DNA of 21,645 nucleotides from an uncultured Lachnospiraceae bacterium. Lineage in GTDB: Bacteria; Bacillota; Clostridia; Lachnospirales; Lachnospiraceae. Of the stretch, positions 14,854 to 21,645 are shown in pieces. The translations under genes and the position numbers were made by a program. The stretch is from NCBI GenBank assembly GCA_947631755.1, contig CANRMO010000011.1:1-21645 (forward strand), read 5' to 3'. Under the pieces are notes generated by a model. It was not told the DNA's origin. It did not search any database and was given only the letters and a program-made list of their open reading frames with translations. Each line of letters begins with the position of its first letter. The first letter of the stretch is position 1.

Positions 14854-16166
14854 ACAACCCCCTGCCTTTCAAAAAAATATTTTCCAAACATAGCCATCAA
14901 TAGCAGAATAAGGTCCAACACAACTTTCATTGCCGCAAATATCATGGGGATCTGTCTCACATAGCCAAAGGCTGCCATCCGCTCTTCACACGCATTACGC
15001 TCCGCCTGATCGATCACAAGCTGGCTCTGCTCTACCAGAAAACGAATCTGTCTCGACGTATCTTCATAACCATTACTCGCAAATGCATATAAAAGCTTCA
15101 TGCCAGACTGCACCTCCGGCAGCTGAAATTCCTCAAAAAAGGCATTATACGGCCTCAATGAGACAGGATCTTCGTAAATCTCCCGCAGAAACTTCCGCAC
15201 TTCGTTCCGGAAGATCCCAGCAACATGCCCCATGGACGAGCGAACGGCCTGAAATACATTATCCTGCTGCAAAAACAGTGTCACCGTCAACAGCCAATAG
15301 GGAAACTCCCTCTCTATTTCCCGCCTGCAAACATTCCATGACAGGGGATAAAAAAGTGTTCTCTTACCCTTTTTTATCCTGAAATACTTTTTCTCCAATT
15401 CTTCCTGTCTCTTTTCGTATCCTGCACCGCCTCCGCCCAGCCAGCTCTCCGCCATTTTTGACTGGATCCATAAAAGGACAAACATCACGGCCAGTGTGAC
15501 AGCGGCCGCAGACCACTGGTAATATGTTGATATGGTCAGCATCTCCCTCAGATTCCATGGAATCAGCAGATAAGAGAGCCCGCACATCCCCAGAGCCAGC
15601 ACACAGGCCAGTATGCCCTCTGACTGCGCGTACTGTTTTCTCTTTCGAAATACCAGGACACGCCTCTTCCACATATGAAAATCCCGCAATAATAAATCCA
15701 GGGATTCCGATGTATTTCCACCCATCTGATCTGCTTTCTGGATAAATCCATGGAGCAGGACCAGTCTTCTGCCGGGATATCTCTGTTCCATAACCCAGAA
15801 GACGGAATGTAGTATATCTTCTGTATTATTTTGGACTTCTTCTCCCGTCTGCAATATAGTCTGCATCTTCTCCAATATCTGCCACATCTGTGTCCCCTCC
15901 GCAAATATTGACTGACAGTCCCGCAGAGCATTTCCGATCACAGGCGCCCGCTTATAAGAACAAAGAAACTGCTCCATATAGGCGGTCACGTCATAAAATT
16001 CCTGCTCTGACATACGGGCACGCATCCTATACCGGTCAGCGACCGGCAGAAGAAAAAGCCCAAAAAATCCAACGATAGCTGTCTGCGGGATCCCAAGAAA
16101 AAACATGCGTGAAACAGCCGCTATAGCTGCAAGCACGAGGAAGAGTTCCACTATGATCCTCTTCAT
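14850..16166 (-). CDS. Tad-like inner-membrane platform protein, tandem T2SF halves
   Basis: A 438-residue membrane protein. Two N-terminal hydrophobic segments (about 1-45) are followed by a cytosolic T2SF-like half (about 55-185, including ILEKMQTILQTGEEVQNN and FIQKADQMGGNTSESLDLLLRDFH). Two membrane segments (about 188-236) and a basic loop come next, then a second T2SF-like half (about 270-400, with REFPYWLLTVTLFLQQDNVFQAV and LLYAFASNGYEDTSRQIRFLVEQSQ), and a final helix. Standard Tad systems use separate TadB and TadC with one such domain each; here one protein seems to do both, like PilC/GspF. The start overlaps the stop of the ATPase gene (ATGA). Confidence 0.85.
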   Translation of the reverse strand: MKRIIVELFLVLAAIAAVSRMFFLGIPQTAIVGFFGLFLLPVADRYRMRARMSEQEFYDVTAYMEQFLCSYKRAPVIGNALRDCQSIFAEGTQMWQILEKMQTILQTGEEVQNNTEDILHSVFWVMEQRYPGRRLVLLHGFIQKADQMGGNTSESLDLLLRDFHMWKRRVLVFRKRKQYAQSEGILACVLALGMCGLSYLLIPWNLREMLTISTYYQWSAAAVTLAVMFVLLWIQSKMAESWLGGGGAGYEKRQEELEKKYFRIKKGKRTLFYPLSWNVCRREIEREFPYWLLTVTLFLQQDNVFQAVRSSMGHVAGIFRNEVRKFLREIYEDPVSLRPYNAFFEEFQLPEVQSGMKLLYAFASNGYEDTSRQIRFLVEQSQLVIDQAERNACEERMAAFGYVRQIPMIFAAMKVVLDLILLLMAMFGKYFFERQGVV

Positions 16167-17227
16167 ATGCTCCCCCCCAACGGATCCTCTATCCCTGCTG
16201 CCGTAAACTTCCTCTTTATGTTTACCGGAAGTTCCTGTTTTGTCACCTTCCCATCCTCTACCAGCATCACAACCTCATTTATTGTCTCTCTCCACTCCTG
16301 CCCATAGCGGTCAAACACGCCGATCTGTTCAATTCTCCGCGTAATCCTTCCCTCCGGTTCTACGCTGCTCTTCACCAGGATCCCCACATCGATAAAACGG
16401 TATGTGTCATTTTCAATCCTGGACAGATCTTCCCTGCCCCCCGCCATATTCTTCATCCGGTCCGGAATATTCCTCACATCATCCGTATGTATTGTCGTCA
16501 GGCCTGTAGCGCCAGTGCTCAGTGATTCCAGCAGATATCGTACCTCCACTGATCTGGTTTCTGATAAAATGATCCACTTCGGAAACTGGCGCAGACAGGC
16601 TTTAATTGCCTCGGAATATGTAAAATTCTCAGCAACTCTCATCTCCACGCAGTCTTTGTCGGGGTTAATTTTCTGATAATGGATCTCCAGTACATCCTCA
16701 ATGGTTATCACCCGTTCCGTGGCGGGAATATACTTTGTCAAAAATTTCAAGAGCTCTGTCTTGCCTGCCCCTGGAAGGCCACAGATCGCAACTGTGCAGT
16801 GAGCCTGGATGCAGCGAACGAGAAAATGAAATATGTCCTCTGAGCAATATCCGCTCCGGATCATTTCATTTTTTTCCAGTCTTCTGACAGCAGGCGTCTT
16901 GCGGATGGATATGGTAGCGCCAGTATGCGCGATATGCGGATGGACGATACTGATCCTCAATTCCTCTGTCTCTGCTTCCAGCACAGGACTCATCCGGTTA
17001 AAGGGCACATTCGTGAGATTTGACAAAAGCAGGATAAAGCGGTCAATAAACAGATCCGATAACACCTCTGCGGCCATATACCGCCCTCTCTCCAGATCAT
17101 CAATCCAGAGCTGTTTTCCGTTCCAGTTGATATCCGTCACACTGTCCGAGACAATATAGGGATATAAGATCCCGTAATCCTGCCTCTTCAGCATATATTT
17201 TTTTTGAAACTCATTCGCGTTCTCCAA
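16163..17227 (-). CDS. tadA: TadA/CpaF-type secretion ATPase
   Basis: A 354-residue type II/IV secretion ATPase that would power Tad-like assembly. From the chosen start: the N-terminal domain has VTDINWNG and IVHPHIAHTGATISIRK, then Walker A GLPGAGKT (150-157), the Asp box ITIEDVLEIH, Walker B region WIILSETRS with the catalytic Glu, and the His box LTTIHTDD (about 243-250). Many CpaF proteins show IIVGE at Walker B; here it is IILSE. The TTG at 17227 is preferred because GAGAGGGG lies five bases upstream. An in-frame TTG at 17260 has no such site, and an ATG at 17194 lacks one too. It overlaps the upstream gene by 17 bases and the downstream gene by four. Confidence 0.92.
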   Translation of the reverse strand: MENANEFQKKYMLKRQDYGILYPYIVSDSVTDINWNGKQLWIDDLERGRYMAAEVLSDLFIDRFILLLSNLTNVPFNRMSPVLEAETEELRISIVHPHIAHTGATISIRKTPAVRRLEKNEMIRSGYCSEDIFHFLVRCIQAHCTVAICGLPGAGKTELLKFLTKYIPATERVITIEDVLEIHYQKINPDKDCVEMRVAENFTYSEAIKACLRQFPKWIILSETRSVEVRYLLESLSTGATGLTTIHTDDVRNIPDRMKNMAGGREDLSRIENDTYRFIDVGILVKSSVEPEGRITRRIEQIGVFDRYGQEWRETINEVVMLVEDGKVTKQELPVNIKRKFTAAGIEDPLGGSI

Positions 17228-18929
17228 GCAATCCCCTCTCTCCCTGTCTACACTTGCCAAATAAAGCCAGAAATTCCCTGTTCGTCTCCTCTGAAAAAGG
17301 ATCCTCCCTCTGACTCATATATTTTTTTGCATTTCTGATCTCTTCCGGTCCGAAATGCCAGATCTCCGTGTCTCCTCCCGCTCTGCTGTCCCCCGTCCCT
17401 GTAAACCTCACATACGTCTTTTTCTCCTGCTGTGAAGCATTCTGGGCGCAGTCCCCCACAATATGAACCTCGAGATCCGCAAAACTCCCCCCTGTCAGAG
17501 AGATTTTCACGGTGTATCTGCCCGCTTTGTTTGCGAGAAGGCCACCCCATTCCCATCGGAAAACGATGGCCGCCGCTTCAAAGCCGCCGGGGTCAACAAC
17601 GCTGTTTCCTAATAGCTCTGACTCCCAGTCCTCTTCTGTGTAATCGCGGATCTCGCTCTCAAACAGATAACGGCTTGCTGTCTTTATCGAAGGCATCTTC
17701 AGCTTATTTCTCTTTTTGCTCTCTCCCTGTTTTTTCTCTTTCACAACATGTTTATCATTCTGTTTTTTATTCTTTTGCCCTTTATCCCGCTGTCCTTTAT
17801 CTGTCCCTTTCTCATCCGCTGCATCTGTCTCCCTGCGCGCTCTCTCAAGGCACAATCGCCCTCTGTCCAGTGTGAGGAAAAAACCGCCTTTTTTTCTCAG
17901 CACAAAGAATGAAGCAGACTTCGTTTTAGCGAGACAGATACCATTTTTATAAATCTGGGGTATCAATTGGATCCTGACCGACTCTGACAGCGAGGGGTCT
18001 GCCGTGATGACAGCGCCTTTCTGTAAAAAAACAGATTCCAGTTCCGGCTTTTGCCCGACCCGGCAGCTGCCGCCCCGCAGATACAGATCCGGCCCGGTCT
18101 GCGCCTCATTTTTGCTAATAGTTCCACCCGTAATCCGCAATTCTGAGGACCGTTCCGCAAAGACTGCCCCTCCGGCACCTCCGTAAACCACTCCCCCCAT
18201 CCGGTATCCCACAGCCCGGTTCTGGCTGATCATCCCGCCGGATATTTTCATTTTCCCCTCTACATATACCGCTCCCCCTCTCCCATCAAAACCTTCTACT
18301 GCCCCAATCCCCTCTGTCCTGTTTTTCTGGATCACGCCGCTTTTCATGTCAAAACTGCCGCCTCTTTCCACATAGACGGCGGCTCCGCCGACAACATTCT
18401 GGTTATACTCTATACATCCGCCGTCCAATACCAGCTTTCCACCCTGTTTTACTAAAACAGCTCCGCCGCCGTCATGATTTCGTCTGATGTTCCTGTTTTG
18501 GCACAAAACAGCGCCCATCTCCAGATAAACCTCTCCGCCTTGAATATCAATCAATCTTCCGTACAGGCAGTCCTGCACTGATTCCGAGTCCCCGCCACCG
18601 GAAATCCGGATATCGGCAAGGGTAAATTCCCCATTCTCCACACAGAGCAGAGTTCCGCCAAACCTGCTCCCGGCTCCGGCTCCCCGGAACAGGGAATGTC
18701 CATTTCCATTCAGTGTCTTATTCCCGCAGACACGTATCTTTTTTTCTATTCTGACATCGCGTTCCAGGCTGATCTCTGTATTCCCCGGAGTTTCCAGCAC
18801 TTTTTTCAATCCCTCAAAATCGGACACAACAGCCCTGCTCACACTACTCCCCGGATAAAAGCCGCCGATAATCCCCTGAGTGAGACACAGCACAAGTAAC
18901 ACTGCCAGCACTTTCTTCTTTTTAATCAT
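17211..18929 (-). CDS. Secreted right-handed beta-helix protein of the Tad-like operon
   Basis: A 572-residue protein with a signal peptide or N-terminal anchor (basic start, hydrophobic 7-25). Residues about 35-300 form a parallel beta-helix with repeated rungs of the type GGAVYVE-GG-ISGG-I-N, as in polymorphic outer-membrane and pectate-lyase-like proteins; no polysaccharide-lyase active site is obvious. A highly charged Lys/Asp/Gln linker (about 366-411) connects to a C-terminal region (412-572) that includes an Ig-like strand pair KAGRYTVKISLTGGSFADLEVHIVG. No LPxTG signal or C-terminal anchor is present. The start overlaps the TadZ-like gene by eight bases and the end overlaps the ATPase gene. 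Its place between tadZ-like and tadA is unusual; a secreted or surface partner of the machine is likely. Confidence 0.82.
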   Translation of the reverse strand: MIKKKKVLAVLLVLCLTQGIIGGFYPGSSVSRAVVSDFEGLKKVLETPGNTEISLERDVRIEKKIRVCGNKTLNGNGHSLFRGAGAGSRFGGTLLCVENGEFTLADIRISGGGDSESVQDCLYGRLIDIQGGEVYLEMGAVLCQNRNIRRNHDGGGAVLVKQGGKLVLDGGCIEYNQNVVGGAAVYVERGGSFDMKSGVIQKNRTEGIGAVEGFDGRGGAVYVEGKMKISGGMISQNRAVGYRMGGVVYGGAGGAVFAERSSELRITGGTISKNEAQTGPDLYLRGGSCRVGQKPELESVFLQKGAVITADPSLSESVRIQLIPQIYKNGICLAKTKSASFFVLRKKGGFFLTLDRGRLCLERARRETDAADEKGTDKGQRDKGQKNKKQNDKHVVKEKKQGESKKRNKLKMPSIKTASRYLFESEIRDYTEEDWESELLGNSVVDPGGFEAAAIVFRWEWGGLLANKAGRYTVKISLTGGSFADLEVHIVGDCAQNASQQEKKTYVRFTGTGDSRAGGDTEIWHFGPEEIRNAKKYMSQREDPFSEETNREFLALFGKCRQGERGLLGERE

Positions 18930-19752
18930 GTTTTCTCATCTGAAGATCATCCAATTTGCTGAGAAACAGATGAGCGGATTCCCTTGCAACCCTGATAAAT
19001 CCGTAATTTGGATCGTCCGGCACACAGTCATAATTTTTTAACAAAAAGGGGATCAACTTTCCCTCCGACACGGCATCCGCAAAATATCTGCTATGCGGTA
19101 TCGTGCCAATCTGATTTCCCGGGATCTGATATCTGCTCACAACTGCTGCCTTTGACAGATCCGAATCCTCTTCATAGTTACTGATCAGATAAAAAGCTTT
19201 CTTCTGTATCTCTGAATAATTTTGGAAAAAATGAGTCATCATCTGCCTGTTCTGTGTCAGATTCACTACAACCAGATCCGACTCCTGCAAAATCTTCCGC
19301 GAGCTGGGAGTCGGCGCAGCAGAGATATCCATCATGACCAGATTGATCTTCTGTTCCAGATACATCATTGTCCGGATACATTCCCGTTCCAGCTGGTATT
19401 CAAAGACATCTGAATTGCGGATCCCCCCCAACGGAAGGTACAGCAGCCTGTTTCCCAGAAACTCCCGCGTATAATGATAAATAGCATCATCGGGCACCTC
19501 CTTATTCTGCTGCATCAGGCAGAGAAGCCGTGAAAAGCCACAGGCAACTTCGTATCTTCCCTTTTCCCTCACTTCCGGTACTGAGCTCTGGTCGAGCAAA
19601 ACGCTGCCAAGATTTAAAATATTTTGATGATTCTCTAATAGAATAGTTCTTCCTTCTCCCGGAGATGCCAGGGCAGATAAAACACTGATACAGGCCAGAT
19701 TGCTTGTGACACATGATTTACCCCGCACATTACTCCAAAAAGCAACTTTCAA
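18922..19752 (-). CDS. tadZ: TadZ/CpaE-like ParA-fold protein with a deviant P-loop
   Basis: A 276-residue cytosolic protein, first gene of the operon. It opens with KVAFWSNVRGKSCVTSNLACIS, a MinD/ParA-type P-loop (GKS at 11-13) that lacks the signature Lys of KGGxGKT. NLVMMDISAAPTPSSRKILQESDLVVVNLTQN fits the switch and following strand of the fold, and IPHSRYFADAVSEGKLIPFL near the end resembles the ParA/CpaE C-terminus. TadZ proteins position Tad machines at the cell pole or focus. The start is TTG with GGAGG seven bases upstream. ATP binding is plausible, hydrolysis doubtful. Confidence 0.78.
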   Translation of the reverse strand: MKVAFWSNVRGKSCVTSNLACISVLSALASPGEGRTILLENHQNILNLGSVLLDQSSVPEVREKGRYEVACGFSRLLCLMQQNKEVPDDAIYHYTREFLGNRLLYLPLGGIRNSDVFEYQLERECIRTMMYLEQKINLVMMDISAAPTPSSRKILQESDLVVVNLTQNRQMMTHFFQNYSEIQKKAFYLISNYEEDSDLSKAAVVSRYQIPGNQIGTIPHSRYFADAVSEGKLIPFLLKNYDCVPDDPNYGFIRVARESAHLFLSKLDDLQMRKHD

Positions 19753-19795
19753 ACCTCAACCTCCTTACGCTTCGTATTCGGGTGGAATGGCTCTA

Positions 19796-19824
19796 ATGTT
19801 AGCACTTCATCCGGTGTTTGTAAA
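19796..19824 (-). promoter_or_regulatory. Sigma-A promoter of the Tad-like operon
   Basis: TTTACA (19824-19819) and TAACAT (19801-19796) with a 17-base spacer on the minus strand. The leader to the TTG start at 19752 would be only about 37 bases and contains the GGAGG site, leaving no room for a riboswitch. Confidence 0.7.
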
Positions 19825-19834
19825 TTATCAATAT

Positions 19835-19859
19835 GCGACAAAAAAAATGTCGCTTTTTT
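19835..19859 (+). terminator. Plus-oriented hairpin terminator upstream of the Tad-like promoter
   Basis: GCGACA (19835-19840), a loop of seven A and TGTCGC (19848-19853) are followed by six T (19854-19859), the form of a rho-independent terminator on the plus strand. No plus-strand gene lies on either side, so it would stop antisense transcription coming from the Tad-like operon before it reaches pyrE. Confidence 0.5.
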
Positions 19860-19881
19860 GTAGAAAAACACGTTTTTTCGG

Positions 19882-19920
19882 CGCAAAACGACAAAAACGC
19901 CCCAATAAGGGCGTTTTGCG
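19882..19920. repeat. Nested inverted repeats with a shared arm around the pyrE terminator
   Basis: CGCAAAACG (19882-19890) is the exact reverse complement of CGTTTTGCG (19912-19920). The latter overlaps the GGGCGTTTT arm of the terminator hairpin, so the two stems cannot form together. Together with the hairpin at 19835-19859 the 216-base spacer 19753-19968 is densely structured; a GC-rich palindrome also sits at 19946-19958. Confidence 0.6.
19889..19917 (-). terminator. Rho-independent terminator after pyrE
   Basis: On the minus strand AAAACGCCC (19917-19909), loop TTATTG and GGGCGTTTT (19902-19894) form a perfect nine-pair stem ending in TTTTTGTCG. It is 50 bases beyond the pyrE stop and ends the pyrimidine operon. 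Confidence 0.85.
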
Positions 19921-19968
19921 ATAAAATTTATAAAGAAAGGGTTTTCGCGCCGGGCGCGGTAAACAGAA

Positions 19969-20649
19969 CTATCTCACAGCTCCGTACTGCTCAAAATATC
20001 TGTCTATGGCTTCTTTGATCGCGTCATCAATCACGACCTTTCCCTGGCACTCTTTGTTGTACAGACACTCTACAACATCCCCCATAGTGACAATGGCCGC
20101 CGTCGGGAATCCATAAGTCTCCCTGATCTCATCCAGCGCGCTCCGGTCAGTATTCCTTCCCCTCTCCATCCGGTTCAGAGACACCATCAGGCCAACGATC
20201 TCCACATCCCCCTGCGCTCTCAGAATCGGGAATGTCTCTTCGATAGACTTACCGGAAGTCGTGACATCTTCTATAATAACGATCCGCTCTTTATCCCGGA
20301 TATCGCTTCCCAGCAATATGCCGACGTCACCGTGGTCTTTCACCTCTTTCCGGTTTGAGCAGTAGCGGATTTCTTTTCCATACAATTCGTAAAACGCTAC
20401 CGCCGTTGCCACAGCGAGGGGAATCCCTTTATAAGCGGGTCCGAACAGCACATCAAAATCGTCCCCATAATTATCATAGATTGCTTTTGCATAATATTCA
20501 CCCAGACGTTTTAGCTGGGAACCGGTGACATAGGCACCTGCATTCATGAAAAAGGGTGATTTCCGTCCGCTTTTTAATGTAAACTCGCCGAATTTCAAGA
20601 CATCCGACTCCACCATAAATTCAATAAATTCTTTTTTGTATTGTTCCAT
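19969..20649 (-). CDS. pyrE: Orotate phosphoribosyltransferase PyrE
   Basis: A 226-residue cytosolic enzyme that joins orotate to PRPP to make orotidine 5'-phosphate, the fifth step of pyrimidine synthesis. The N-terminus FTLKSGRKSPFFMNAG and VLFGPAYKGIPLA are typical of PyrE. The PRPP-binding loop is IVIIEDVTTSGKSIEE and the flexible catalytic loop is RKEVKDHGDVGILLG. The ATG at 20649 (MEQYKKEF) gives the family N-terminus with GGAG about 11 bases upstream; an in-frame ATG upstream would add an atypical extension. It starts 26 bases after the pyrD stop and is the last gene of the operon. Confidence 0.97.
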   Translation of the reverse strand: MEQYKKEFIEFMVESDVLKFGEFTLKSGRKSPFFMNAGAYVTGSQLKRLGEYYAKAIYDNYGDDFDVLFGPAYKGIPLAVATAVAFYELYGKEIRYCSNRKEVKDHGDVGILLGSDIRDKERIVIIEDVTTSGKSIEETFPILRAQGDVEIVGLMVSLNRMERGRNTDRSALDEIRETYGFPTAAIVTMGDVVECLYNKECQGKVVIDDAIKEAIDRYFEQYGAVR

Positions 20650-20675
20650 AGCTTTTTCATCTCCTTTATTCAAAG

Positions 20676-21590
20676 TCATCCCTTCCCCACACATCCCACA
20701 ATCTCTGAAATATTCCCAAGTCCCTCTCTCTTAGCATACTCCTCCAGCCCGTCGATGATCTCCGACGTTGCGTAAGGATTGAAAAAATTCGCCGTTCCCA
20801 CCGCCACCATAGTAGCACCGGCCATGAGAAACTCCAGGGCATCCTCGGTGTTCTGGATGCCACCCATACCGAGAACCGGGATATCCACTGCATTTGCCAC
20901 CTGGTACACCATCCTCACGGCCACAGGTTTCACACAGGGCCCCGACATACCGCCTGTCTTATTTGCGAGGAGAAATGTCCTGCGGGCCACATCAATCTTC
21001 ATTCCCGTCAGCGTATTGATCAGGGAGACGCCATCCGCCCCTCCGGCCTCCACTGCCCGGGCCATCTCCGCGATATCTGTGACATTGGGACTCAGTTTCA
21101 TGATAACCGGATGGGTAGATACTTTTTTTACCGCTTTTGTAATCTCCTCCGCCATCTCCGGTTTCTGTCCGAAAGCAATCCCGCCCTCCTTTACATTCGG
21201 GCACGAAATATTGATCTCCAGCATATCCACCTGCTCATCCGCCAGACGCTCTGCCACTTCCACATATTCCTCTTTCGTGTGTCCGCAGACATTGACAATG
21301 ATCCGCGCTCCCTTCTCCCTTAAAAATGGAAGGTCACGGCTAATCAGTGTGTCCACGCCCGGATTCTGCAGTCCGATGGCATTCAGCATCCCGGCATGAG
21401 TCTCCGCGACCCGCGGCGTGGGGTTGCCCGGCCACGGCACATTCGCCACTCCCTTGGTCGTCACGGCGCCTAACTTCTCCAGATCCACAAAATCACTGTA
21501 CTCCATGCCGGAGCCAAAGGTGCCGGAGGCCGTCGTCACCGGATTCTCAAATGTCACGCCGGCAAAATTGACGCGCAGTTTTTCACTCAT
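20676..21590 (-). CDS. pyrD: Dihydroorotate dehydrogenase, class 1B catalytic subunit PyrD
   Basis: A 304-residue FMN enzyme that oxidises dihydroorotate to orotate. The N-terminus has NPVTTASGTFGSG and TTKGV; GLQNPGV is the substrate and FMN region. The catalytic loop NISCPNVKEGG has Cys as base, which places it in class 1 rather than class 2. IMKLSPNVTDI and VLGMGGIQNTEDALEFLMAGATMVAVGTA form the FMN phosphate site. Class 1B enzymes work with a PyrK electron-transfer subunit, probably encoded just upstream. The ATG at 21590 gives the family start (MSEKLRVNFAG); an in-frame TTG at 21623 is less likely. It is co-transcribed with pyrE. Confidence 0.96.
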   Translation of the reverse strand: MSEKLRVNFAGVTFENPVTTASGTFGSGMEYSDFVDLEKLGAVTTKGVANVPWPGNPTPRVAETHAGMLNAIGLQNPGVDTLISRDLPFLREKGARIIVNVCGHTKEEYVEVAERLADEQVDMLEINISCPNVKEGGIAFGQKPEMAEEITKAVKKVSTHPVIMKLSPNVTDIAEMARAVEAGGADGVSLINTLTGMKIDVARRTFLLANKTGGMSGPCVKPVAVRMVYQVANAVDIPVLGMGGIQNTEDALEFLMAGATMVAVGTANFFNPYATSEIIDGLEEYAKREGLGNISEIVGCVGKG

Positions 21591-21645
21591 ACTCTCGTTT
21601 CCCTTTCTTTTTCTCAGATTCAATAACTATTGCACAATCTGTTGT
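21591..21645. other. Unassigned right-edge stretch
   Basis: These 55 bases lie upstream of pyrD. One minus-strand frame stays open from the edge and would end in a TGA overlapping the pyrD ATG by eight bases, as a preceding pyrK might, but the 20 or so residues visible carry no recognisable motif. Confidence 0.3.

Noticed and set aside
17228..17260. Longer TTG start for the TadA-type ATPase
   Set aside because: No ribosome binding site before 17260; the TTG at 17227 is preceded by AGGGG at suitable spacing. Not fully excluded.
19753..19795. Riboswitch (for example cyclic-di-GMP) controlling the Tad-like operon
   Set aside because: The predicted leader is only about 37 bases and holds no aptamer-like structure.
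19946..19958. GC-rich palindrome after pyrE as the operon terminator
   Set aside because: Only five pairs with a three-base loop and followed by an A-run rather than T-run in the direction of transcription; the hairpin at 19889-19917 is the better terminator.
21591..21645. Tail of pyrK upstream of pyrD
   Set aside because: A frame is open to the window edge, but too few residues are visible and none match a PyrK motif I can recognise.
1..21645. Mobile elements, CRISPR arrays, tRNA or rRNA genes
   Set aside because: No transposase, integrase, terminal repeats, spaced direct repeats or RNA-gene signatures were seen on reading both strands.

Overview
The window looks like a chromosomal segment from a Gram-positive, low-to-mid GC Clostridia, most likely Lachnospiraceae. 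This is an inference from four things: strong AGGAGG-type ribosome binding sites and sigma-A promoters; a sulfate-ABC, htpG and DUF5721 gene neighbourhood; sortase- and thioester-type surface proteins; and a Tad-like locus with no outer-membrane secretin. No rRNA, tRNA, CRISPR array, transposase or integrase was seen.

Left part (1-9574). On the minus strand are a sulfate uptake operon (sbp lipoprotein then cysT, which runs off the left edge), htpG with a perfect CIRCE operator, and a DUF5721-type protein. A 63-residue Cys-rich protein follows on the plus strand, then a minus-strand glycogen-debranching-enzyme homologue (GlgX/isoamylase family) in which all three catalytic acidic residues appear to be replaced. 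Two plus-strand genes come next: an ABC-F protein of the YbiT/YkpA type with one canonical and one doubly degenerate ATP site, and a CNNM/CorC-type membrane protein with CBS domains. A bidirectional terminator closes this part.

Central part (9559-19752, minus strand). This is a tightly packed nine-gene operon whose cistrons overlap or nearly abut. In transcription order it encodes a TadZ/CpaE-like ATPase-fold protein, a secreted right-handed beta-helix protein, a TadA/CpaF secretion ATPase, one membrane protein with two T2SF-like halves in place of separate TadB and TadC, a 34-residue one-helix peptide, a membrane-anchored Ig-like protein, a TadE-like protein, a second pseudopilin-like protein, and a 1337-residue adhesin. 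The adhesin has a Cys-Gln thioester domain, about eight SpaA/Cna-B modules and a PPKTG sorting signal. No prepilin peptidase, no recognisable Flp pilin and no sortase is present. I read this as a reduced Tad-like surface machine physically coupled to a covalent adhesin, and it is the strongest candidate for an under-described system here.

Right part (19753-21645, minus strand). pyrD (class 1B dihydroorotate dehydrogenase) and pyrE (orotate phosphoribosyltransferase) form the end of a pyrimidine operon. It ends in a strong terminator within a 216-base spacer that also carries the promoter of the Tad-like operon.

All family assignments come from reading motifs by eye and from memory of the families; no database search was run.
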